Of a DNA stretch of 12,829 bases, positions 7,819 to 12,829 are shown in pieces; position 1 is the first letter of the stretch; each line of letters opens with the position of its first letter. The position numbers and the translations under genes are program-made. Under the pieces are notes generated by a model. That model was given only the letters and a program-made list of their open reading frames with translations. It made no database searches and was not told where the DNA came from. The DNA is from an uncultured beta proteobacterium (GTDB lineage Bacteria > Pseudomonadota > Gammaproteobacteria > Burkholderiales > Burkholderiaceae). Location: the NCBI GenBank assembly GCA_903827075.1, contig CAIKGX010000018.1:1-12829 (forward strand). Direction: 5' to 3'.

Positions 7819-8754
7819 TTATTTCACTGCTACCAAAGCTTCATTTAAGCTCGTTTCATCAAAGATCGGCAAGCCAATCACTTGCTCATTAATACGCTTA
7901 GTTAAACCAGCCAATACTTTGCCGGGCCCACACTCCACGACTTGAGTTATGCCCTGCTTAGCCATTGCATTAATTGTTTCTTGCCAGCGTACTGGCTTAG
8001 CAGCCTGGCGCACTAAGGCATCTTTAATAGCTGCCGGATCTTGCAAAATACCAACATCGACGTTATTGATGACGGCAATCGTTGGCACCTTAAATTCGAT
8101 ATCAGCCAAATAGCCTTTTAACTTTTCAGAGGCGGGTTGCAGCAAAGAAGAATGAAATGGTGCAGATACTGGCAATGGCAAAGCACGTTTAGCACCCGCT
8201 GCTTTTAACAATTCACAAGCTTTAGTCACAGCATCACTACCACCAGCAATCACTACCTGGCCTGGGGCATTAAAGTTCACCGCCTCAACTATTCCACCAG
8301 ATTCAAGGGTGGCTTGAGCGCAGACTGTGATGACGATCTCATCATCCAAACCCAAAATTGCAGCCATACCACCCGTCCCTACCGGAACGGCTGTTTGCAT
8401 TGCCTGTGCACGAAAGCGCACCAGAGGTACTGCATCTTTAAATGAAATGACGCCAGCCGCAACCAAAGCAGAGTATTCGCCCAAGCTATGGCCCGCCATC
8501 ACCCTCGGAATGGCGCCACCAGAGGCTAACCAGGCGCGATAAAATGCAATGGCTGCAGTGAGCATCACTGGCTGAGTATTGGTGGTTAAAGACAAGGCTT
8601 CGGCTGGTCCCTCTGCAATCAACTTAGCTACGTCTTCACCCAAGGCTTCAGATGCCTCTTGCAAAGTCGCGCGTACTTCTGGGCGATTGGTAATAGTGTT
8701 GAGCATCCCAACTGATTGGGAGCCTTGGCCAGGAAACACAAAGGCAAATGTCAT
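7819..8754 (-). CDS. fabD: Malonyl-CoA:ACP transacylase
   Basis: FabD moves malonate from malonyl-CoA to ACP, providing the extender unit for FabH and FabF. The product is 311 residues from the chosen ATG. It opens with FVFPGQGSQ, carries the nucleophile S90 in GHSLGEY, R115 for the malonate carboxylate and H201 in SAPFHSS, and ends with a VVECGPGKVL block. An open frame extends upstream to 8814 inside fabH, but the first 20 residues of that version do not resemble the family, so I start at 8754, 32 bases after the fabH stop. The sequence before this ATG (AATTTAATCTC) has almost no Shine-Dalgarno character, so reinitiation after fabH may matter. The order plsX-fabH-fabD-fabG is the standard cluster. 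Confidence 0.96.
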   Translation of the reverse strand: MTFAFVFPGQGSQSVGMLNTITNRPEVRATLQEASEALGEDVAKLIAEGPAEALSLTTNTQPVMLTAAIAFYRAWLASGGAIPRVMAGHSLGEYSALVAAGVISFKDAVPLVRFRAQAMQTAVPVGTGGMAAILGLDDEIVITVCAQATLESGGIVEAVNFNAPGQVVIAGGSDAVTKACELLKAAGAKRALPLPVSAPFHSSLLQPASEKLKGYLADIEFKVPTIAVINNVDVGILQDPAAIKDALVRQAAKPVRWQETINAMAKQGITQVVECGPGKVLAGLTKRINEQVIGLPIFDETSLNEALVAVK

Positions 8755-8786
8755 GAGATTAAATTCGTGAGTGATGAATGAATAAA

Positions 8787-9773
8787 TTAATACTTGAGCG
8801 CAACTGCACCCCAAGCAAAGCCGCCGCCAACACCCTCTAGCAAGAGATGCTGCCCACGCTGAATTTGTCCAGAACGCACACCAGAATCGAAAGCAAGTGG
8901 AATTGAGGCGGCAGAAGTATTGCCATGTTCGTGAACAGTCACAATCACTTTGTCCATCGACATACCCATCTTGCGAGCCGTACTCTCCATGATGCGAATA
9001 TTAGCTTGGTGAGGCACTAACCAATCAATTTGCTCTGGCTTAAGATTGGCTTTTTCCAAGGCTTCATGAGCTACTTGCTCCAATACCTTCACAGCCAATT
9101 TGAAAACTGCCTGACCATCCATCGTCAAGAATGCTGAACCTTCAACACCGCCCTGCTTCGTGCGTCCGGGAACACACAAGATATCGCGTTGACTGCCATC
9201 TGCATGTAAAGCGGTAGACAGAATGCCCGGCTCAGAAGAGGCCTCGAGTATGACTGCACCAGCACCATCCCCAAACAACACGGAAGTAGTGCGATCTTTG
9301 AAATCCAGAATGCGAGAGAATGTTTCGGCGCCCAGCACTAAGACTTTTTTGTAGCTTCCTGTGCGAATGAAGGCATCAGCAATCGCTAAGGCATAAGTAA
9401 AGCCGGCGCATACGGCCTGTACATCAAATGCAGCGCAATTGGTATGTGCGCCTAATTTATCTTGCACTACACAAGCCGTACTCGGAAAACCACCCAAATG
9501 ATCAGGGGTAGATGTAGCCAAAATAATGAGATCGAGATCTTCTGAATTTAATCCGGCACTCTCTAATGCTGCTTGAGCTGCTTTAACCGCTAAATCACTC
9601 GTTAGTTCGTTGTCACCAGCAAAATGTCGCGCTGAAATTCCACTGCGAGTAAAGATCCATTCATCACTGGTCTCAAGGCCAACCTTAGCCAATCGCTCTA
9701 CTAAATCTTGATTAGTTAAGCGCTGCTCAGGAAGGCAACTCCCTGTTCCTGCCACTCTAGAATACGTACTCAT
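8787..9773 (-). CDS. fabH: 3-oxoacyl-[ACP] synthase III
   Basis: FabH starts fatty-acid synthesis by condensing an acyl-CoA, usually acetyl-CoA, with malonyl-ACP. It has 328 residues. The catalytic triad is C122 (VQAVCAGF), H255 (VPHQANIRI) and N285 (HEHGNTSAASIP). The N-terminal block DEWIFTRSGISARH matches the usual DEWI-RTGI-RH motif, with Phe-Thr and Ser as minor differences. The C-terminal GGGFAWGA loop is present. The ATG overlaps the plsX stop by one base (TAATG), and GGAGA lies 7 bases upstream inside plsX, so both a good ribosome site and coupling are available. No residue that would suggest a specialised polyketide-type KAS III is seen. Confidence 0.97.
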   Translation of the reverse strand: MSTYSRVAGTGSCLPEQRLTNQDLVERLAKVGLETSDEWIFTRSGISARHFAGDNELTSDLAVKAAQAALESAGLNSEDLDLIILATSTPDHLGGFPSTACVVQDKLGAHTNCAAFDVQAVCAGFTYALAIADAFIRTGSYKKVLVLGAETFSRILDFKDRTTSVLFGDGAGAVILEASSEPGILSTALHADGSQRDILCVPGRTKQGGVEGSAFLTMDGQAVFKLAVKVLEQVAHEALEKANLKPEQIDWLVPHQANIRIMESTARKMGMSMDKVIVTVHEHGNTSAASIPLAFDSGVRSGQIQRGQHLLLEGVGGGFAWGAVALKY

Positions 9774-10783
9774 TATTTTGTCTCCAAGGCAAAAGCCTGA
9801 GCAATGCGATCTACCATACGATTCTTTGCAGCTTCATATGCACGATCAAGCGCAAAGCCAAAAGCAAAGCGATCTGCAGAGCCATGGCTCTTAATGACGC
9901 AGCCACGCAAACCCAATAATACTGCGCCGTTATAACGGCGGTGGTCTACTCGCTTACGCACCCTTAGCAAGGGCACCATTGCACAAATAGCCATTAATTT
10001 TGTCAGCCATGAACGATTAAATTCCTCTTTAATCAATCCACTCATCATCTTCGCCAATCCCTCGCTAGCCTTTAAGACAACGTTACCAACGAAACCATCA
10101 CAGACCACGATATCTGTAGTGCCTTTAAATATATCGTTACCTTCTACGTTGCCATAAAAGTTTAGATTGGTTTGGCGTAACAACTCGCTCGTTTGCTTAA
10201 CCACTTCATTACCTTTAATGACCTCTTCCCCAATATTGAGAAGGCCAATAGAAGGATTCGGAGTACCGTCAACTACCTGCACCATCACATTAGCCATTTG
10301 AGCAAACTGCACCAGATGCATCGGTTCGCAATCTGCATTAGCGCCTAAATCTAGCATGGTGGTACCGCGCCCCAATTCATTGGGAATAGCAGTTGCAATA
10401 GCGGGGCGATCAACGCCCTCTAAGGTTTTTAAAACATAACGTGCAATTGCCATCAGCGCTCCTGTATTGCCAGAGGAGATGATGGCATCTGCTTTGCCCT
10501 CTTTCACCTGCTCAATGGCAACGCGCATGGATGAATCTTTTTTACGACGCAAAGCCACCTCAATGGGATCATCCATCAAAACAACTTCACTAGCGGGAAT
10601 AATTTGAATGCGCTCTACTAGCGCTTGGGGAACCTTGCTCAAGGCCTGCTTGAGTACTTCGGGATCACCCACTAAAGTAATTTTGACGTCGTCATGCTTT
10701 TCAAGAAAATCGCAGCAAGCGGGGACTGTGACCACCACTCCATGATCTCCGCCCATGGCATCGATAGCAAGAGTGACGCTCAT
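9773..10783 (-). CDS. plsX: Phosphate acyltransferase PlsX
   Basis: PlsX converts acyl-ACP and phosphate to acyl-phosphate, the donor for PlsY in phospholipid synthesis; it acts at the inner face of the membrane. From the chosen ATG it has 336 residues. Family marks include TLAIDAMGGDHG at the start, DDPIEVALRRKKDSSMR, SSGNTGALMA, LDLGANADC, GLLNIGEE, DIVVCDGFVGNVVLK, and a GAVLLGLRGCVIKSHG motif near the C-terminus. A frame opens further upstream at TTG 10816, but that codon abuts the T tract of the rpmF terminator, and family proteins begin next to the AIDAMGGD motif, so I use ATG 10783. No good Shine-Dalgarno precedes it. The tiny frame ATG-AAT-TTA-TGA ends across this start codon. Expression probably needs read-through of the terminator or a weak promoter within the 35 bases between. 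Confidence 0.95.
   Translation of the reverse strand: MSVTLAIDAMGGDHGVVVTVPACCDFLEKHDDVKITLVGDPEVLKQALSKVPQALVERIQIIPASEVVLMDDPIEVALRRKKDSSMRVAIEQVKEGKADAIISSGNTGALMAIARYVLKTLEGVDRPAIATAIPNELGRGTTMLDLGANADCEPMHLVQFAQMANVMVQVVDGTPNPSIGLLNIGEEVIKGNEVVKQTSELLRQTNLNFYGNVEGNDIFKGTTDIVVCDGFVGNVVLKASEGLAKMMSGLIKEEFNRSWLTKLMAICAMVPLLRVRKRVDHRRYNGAVLLGLRGCVIKSHGSADRFAFGFALDRAYEAAKNRMVDRIAQAFALETK
9781..9785 (-). promoter_or_regulatory. Ribosome binding site for fabH
   Basis: GGAGA on the minus strand, 7 bases before the fabH ATG, is embedded in the last codons of plsX. It confirms the fabH start at the TAATG overlap. Confidence 0.7.
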
Positions 10784-10817
10784 AAATTCATGGATTGCTG
10801 CAAGTGGTTTATCCAAG

Positions 10818-10845
10818 AAAAAAGCGGCCTTTAAGGGAGCCGCTT
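10818..10845 (-). terminator. Intrinsic terminator after rpmF
   Basis: On the minus strand AAGCGGC and GCCGCTT form a perfect 7-base-pair stem around a 10-base loop, running into six T residues. It begins 21 bases after the rpmF stop and ends 34 bases before the plsX start, inside what is otherwise a continuous cluster. It probably lowers rather than abolishes expression of the downstream lipid genes. Confidence 0.85.
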
Positions 10846-10866
10846 CTATCTATTTAGACTAAAGAA

Positions 10867-11046
10867 TTAGTCGTTTTTGGTTTTAACAACTTTACGACCA
10901 CGATAGTAGCCGTTTGGTGAAATGTGGTGACGCAAATGAGCCTCACCTGTTGTAGCTTCAACAGCTGTAGCAGGTGCGGTCAAAAAGTCGTGCGCACGGT
11001 GCATGCCACGTTTGGAAGGTGATTTTTTATTCTGTTGGACGGCCAT
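10867..11046 (-). CDS. rpmF: 50S ribosomal protein L32
   Basis: L32 is a small protein of the large ribosomal subunit. The 59-residue product opens with MAVQQNKKSPSKRGMHRAHD and contains GEAHLRHHISPNGYYRGRKV, close to the E. coli protein. It lacks the zinc-binding cysteine pairs found in some bacterial L32 forms, so it is the zinc-independent type. The start is firm: AGGAG lies 6 bases before the ATG. An extended -10 promoter stands just upstream and a strong intrinsic terminator just downstream, so much of the rpmF message is probably short. Position between yceD and plsX is the standard arrangement in proteobacteria. Confidence 0.97.
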   Translation of the reverse strand: MAVQQNKKSPSKRGMHRAHDFLTAPATAVEATTGEAHLRHHISPNGYYRGRKVVKTKND

Positions 11047-11052
11047 ATTGAA

Positions 11053-11057
11053 CTCCT
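11053..11057 (-). promoter_or_regulatory. Ribosome binding site for rpmF
   Basis: AGGAG on the minus strand, 6 bases before the rpmF ATG, is a near-perfect Shine-Dalgarno, as expected for a highly expressed ribosomal protein. Confidence 0.75.
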
Positions 11058-11069
11058 AAGCAAGGCGAT

Positions 11070-11078
11070 ATTCTAACA
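11070..11078 (-). promoter_or_regulatory. Extended -10 promoter for rpmF
   Basis: The minus strand reads TGTTAGAAT, fitting the extended -10 pattern TGnTATAAT with one mismatch. No good -35 lies 16-18 bases upstream, which an extended -10 can compensate for. Transcription would begin about 17 bases before the rpmF ATG, just upstream of the ribosome binding site. This is a prediction from sequence only. Confidence 0.55.
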
Positions 11079-11110
11079 TGGAAAAACGCCTAAATGCTTG
11101 ATTTATTGGT

Positions 11111-11131
11111 AAAACAATCTCAAAGCGAGAT
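11111..11131 (-). terminator. Weak hairpin with T-rich tail after yceD
   Basis: On the minus strand ATCTC and GAGAT pair around a 5-base loop and are followed by TGTTTT. The stem is short and AT-containing, so it may only cause pausing. It lies about 20 bases after the yceD stop and before the rpmF promoter, in the position of a terminator or attenuator. Confidence 0.3.
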
Positions 11132-11151
11132 CCCCGACACCAGTGCTCTCA

Positions 11152-11730
11152 TTAATTTTTCTTCATATTTTTCAATATGTTAAAGGGGTTTTGAGGCTTT
11201 TCAGGCGCCTCAGATAACTCACTTGAATCTGAAAAGAAAGAGGCATGAGGCTCACAAGCGCCTTCGGGATGCTTAGGGATTAAAGGCAGTGAAAGTAGGA
11301 TTTCATCCTCAATCGTCCCCAAAAGGTCAAATTGCTGACTGGCAACCAGAGGCTCTTGCTGCTCAGCCTCGATGGGGTACTCATCAGCCTCGGCCTCAGT
11401 TGCTACCATCACATATTGACGTCTTTCCTTCAAATCTAGGGCGCAATCCTTCAAACAACGCTGACAGACTACATGAAGGCGCCCATTGAGCTCTAAATGC
11501 ACTATTTGACGGGGCTCACCCCCATGCGCATCTTCAAAATGGGTCTCCACCCTCCAACAGAAACCATCACCAGACTCAATACTGGAAGCCTCCTTGGCGA
11601 CCCTCGGAAGCGCAGCAATTGCTAAAAAACCTTCGCCTTTATAAGGGTTCAGAGCGCAAAAATCCACCTTACTTAAAGCACTAGGATCAGTGGAGAGTAG
11701 GACTTGAGGTAAAACTTGATTACGATTCAT
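11152..11730 (-). CDS. yceD: YceD/DUF177 family protein, probable 23S rRNA accumulation factor
   Basis: The DUF177 (YceD) family is found beside rpmF across bacteria and has been tied to accumulation of 23S rRNA; the mechanism is not settled. The 192-residue product has the core family signature: an LELNGRLHVVCQRCL strand-and-turn with C89 and C92, and later TIEDEILLSLPLIPKHPEG followed by C159. These Cys positions could bind metal in part, but that is inference. The C-terminal 25 residues are polar and end in a Lys-rich stretch. The ATG at 11730 lies close to the divergent maf gene, so its promoter must overlap maf coding sequence; I could not identify one with confidence. There is no strong Shine-Dalgarno. 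The yceF/yceD-rpmF-plsX neighbourhood matches that of E. coli. Confidence 0.9.
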   Translation of the reverse strand: MNRNQVLPQVLLSTDPSALSKVDFCALNPYKGEGFLAIAALPRVAKEASSIESGDGFCWRVETHFEDAHGGEPRQIVHLELNGRLHVVCQRCLKDCALDLKERRQYVMVATEAEADEYPIEAEQQEPLVASQQFDLLGTIEDEILLSLPLIPKHPEGACEPHASFFSDSSELSEAPEKPQNPFNILKNMKKN

Positions 11731-11745
11731 AGCATCAGTCTAAAT

Positions 11746-11750
11746 GAAGG
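11746..11750 (+). promoter_or_regulatory. Possible ribosome binding site for the GTG start of maf/yceF
   Basis: GAAGG lies 5 bases before GTG 11756. The alternative ATGs at 11744 and 11774 have no comparable sequence at the right distance, so this site is the reason for choosing the GTG. Confidence 0.4.
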
Positions 11751-11755
11751 CACTT

Positions 11756-12370
11756 GTGAAAGTAGCGGCAACAATGGGAAATTCTCAAAAAAACACCCTC
11801 ATCCTGGCATCGACCTCGGTTTATCGCCGCGAGCTCCTTGAGCGCCTTGGCATCCCTTTTGCGGTGATTTCTCCTCAAGTAGATGAAACACCCCTAGCTA
11901 GTGAAAGTAGCTTAAACCTAGCGCTCCGCCTTGCTAAGGCAAAGGCAGCCGCAGTGGCCCTCGCTCATCCAGAAGCCTGGGTTGTGGGCTCAGACCAAGT
12001 GGCTGATTTGTGTGGCGCTGCGATCGGTAAGCCTGGGAACTTTGAGAGGGCCATGGCGCAACTCCAACTCATGCGGGGATCTACCGTGACTTTTCATACG
12101 GCGCTCTGCCTGATGCGTGGCGATGTGGAAACAACTTTGAGTATCCCGACCAAAGTGACATTTCGTAAATTACCCGACGATGTTTTAGAGGCGTATCTTC
12201 ATGCTGAAAAGCCTTATGACTGCGCTGGTAGCGCCAAGTCTGAAGGCTTAGGCATTAGCTTACTGGAATCTATTCAGAGTGATGATCCAACAGCCCTGAT
12301 TGGTTTGCCCTTAATCGCACTTACCGGAATGCTGCGAGATGCCGGCTTTGCCATTCCACCCAAGAGATAA
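11756..12370 (+). CDS. yceF: Maf/YceF family nucleotide pyrophosphatase (7-methyl-GTP type)
   Basis: Maf proteins are house-cleaning nucleoside triphosphate pyrophosphatases; the YceF branch prefers 7-methyl-GTP. From the chosen start there are 204 residues. LILASTSVYRRELLERLG carries the phosphate-binding SxSxxRR-like motif, SPQVDET follows, and the likely catalytic base is D80 in VVGSDQVADL. The later segment YDCAGSAKSEGLGISLLE and the ending VGLPLIAL-type block (here LIGLPLIALTGMLR) match E. coli YceF rather than the dTTP/UTP-specific YhdE. Three starts are possible in one frame: ATG 11744, GTG 11756 and ATG 11774. I prefer GTG 11756 because GAAGG lies 5 bases before it; homology only requires the region from about 11792. 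The gene is divergent from yceD, and the methyltransferase gene begins 22 bases after its stop. Confidence 0.9.
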   Translation: MKVAATMGNSQKNTLILASTSVYRRELLERLGIPFAVISPQVDETPLASESSLNLALRLAKAKAAAVALAHPEAWVVGSDQVADLCGAAIGKPGNFERAMAQLQLMRGSTVTFHTALCLMRGDVETTLSIPTKVTFRKLPDDVLEAYLHAEKPYDCAGSAKSEGLGISLLESIQSDDPTALIGLPLIALTGMLRDAGFAIPPKR

Positions 12371-12392
12371 AGTACAAAGAAATAGATTCATC

Positions 12393-12829
12393 ATGAGCAC
12401 AACACTAGGCACTCTATATTTAATTCCCAACACCTTGGGGAACGATGCTCGCGTCGAACAATTGCCTTGGGTAATACCGCATGAAACCCTATTGCAAACT
12501 GCCAAGCTACAGCATTGGATTGTTGAAGATGCCAAGACTGCACGTGCTTTTTTAAAGGCCGTTGAGAGCACTACTCCCTTAGCTTGCACCCTTCAAGAAA
12601 TGCAGATGAGTGAGTGGCGCGGAGCCGCACGCAATGCGAAATATGGTGATGCTATTAAACCTGCGGACCTACTCAAACCCCTTATTGCCGGAAATGATGT
12701 TGGACTGATGTCAGAAGCTGGAGTGCCAGGGGTAGCTGATCCCGGCGCAGAATTGGTTCTTGCTGCTCATAAACTCGGTGCTAAAGTAAAACCGCTAGTC
12801 GGACCCAGTTCTATTCTGCTAGGGTTAAT
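12393..12829 (+). CDS. SAM-dependent methyltransferase, tetrapyrrole-methylase family (cut by window edge)
   Basis: The first 145 residues of a protein related to the tetrapyrrole methylase superfamily, which includes RsmI (16S rRNA methylation) and porphyrin methylases. Visible are LGTLYLIPNTLGN (5-17), where RsmI has an LYLVATPIGNL-type start, VEDAKTARAFLK (44-55), and MSEAGVPGVADPGAELV (106-122), equivalent to the SDAGTPGISDPG motif of RsmI. VGPSSILLGL at the end of the window matches the region that contacts SAM. It is clearly not a standard RsmI: the PIGN and DAGTPG residues differ and the linker between motifs is longer. The substrate cannot be told from sequence. The ATG lies 22 bases after maf on the same strand, suggesting co-transcription; the Shine-Dalgarno is weak. 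The C-terminal part lies outside the window. Confidence 0.85.
   Translation, partial: MSTTLGTLYLIPNTLGNDARVEQLPWVIPHETLLQTAKLQHWIVEDAKTARAFLKAVESTTPLACTLQEMQMSEWRGAARNAKYGDAIKPADLLKPLIAGNDVGLMSEAGVPGVADPGAELVLAAHKLGAKVKPLVGPSSILLGL

Noticed and set aside
7447..7848. A 133-codon plus-strand frame opposite fabG and the end of fabD
   Set aside because: It lies antisense to highly conserved fabG catalytic sequence and looks like a shadow frame.
8755..8814. Longer fabD reading frame starting at ATG 8814 inside fabH
   Set aside because: The 20 extra residues do not resemble the family N-terminus, and FVFPGQGSQ normally lies within a few residues of the start.
10784..10816. TTG start at 10816 for plsX
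   Set aside because: It abuts the T tract of the rpmF terminator, and the family begins next to the AIDAMGGD motif, so the ATG at 10783 is a better choice.
12311..12589. A 92-codon minus-strand frame across the maf end and methyltransferase start
   Set aside because: It is antisense to two well-supported genes, is Cys-rich in an unstructured way and has no recognisable domain.
1..12829. Mobile elements, CRISPR arrays, toxin-antitoxin pairs, tRNA or rRNA genes, or a novel defence system
   Set aside because: I looked on both strands. Nearly every base is accounted for by conserved housekeeping genes in a standard order, and no repeats, transposase motifs or tRNA-like folds were seen.

Overview
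This window is a compact housekeeping region from a betaproteobacterium. The gene order, moderate base composition and protein sequences look most like the Burkholderiaceae, and Polynucleobacter is my best guess. That genus call is inference from gene order and remembered family sequences; no database search was run. I found no mobile element, CRISPR array, tRNA, rRNA, integrase or phage gene, and no convincing new system. No stretch longer than about 145 bases lacks a gene.

Layout: thirteen genes run on the minus strand from about 11730 down to position 1, and two run on the plus strand at the right end. Reading the minus strand in its direction of transcription, the first block is yceD (DUF177), rpmF (ribosomal protein L32), plsX, fabH, fabD, fabG, acpP and fabF. 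This is the classic ribosomal-protein plus fatty-acid-synthesis cluster. It is followed by a Do-family periplasmic protease (mucD/degQ type), then lepA (EF4), lepB (signal peptidase I), rnc (RNase III) and era (cut by the left edge). On the plus strand, divergent from yceD, lie a Maf/YceF nucleotide pyrophosphatase and the beginning of a tetrapyrrole-methylase-family SAM methyltransferase (cut by the right edge).

How the genes work together: PlsX makes acyl-phosphate from acyl-ACP for phospholipid synthesis. FabD loads malonate onto ACP, FabH starts chains, FabG reduces the 3-keto group, FabF elongates, and AcpP carries the intermediates. LepA, RNase III, Era, L32 and YceD all belong to ribosome or rRNA biology. 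LepB and the Do protease act on exported proteins.

Regulation visible in sequence: rpmF has an extended -10 promoter and a strong intrinsic terminator that separates it from plsX. acpP has a plausible promoter in the 102-base gap after fabG. Many junctions are very tight (1-base TAATG overlaps at plsX/fabH and lepA/lepB; 2- and 5-base gaps at rnc/era and lepB/rnc), which points to coupled translation.

The most notable point is an absence. In many related betaproteobacteria rpoE, rseA and rseB sit between fabF and mucD, but here only 63 bases separate the two genes. Several starts were chosen by hand: GTG for era, fabF and probably maf, and internal ATGs for acpP, fabD and plsX.
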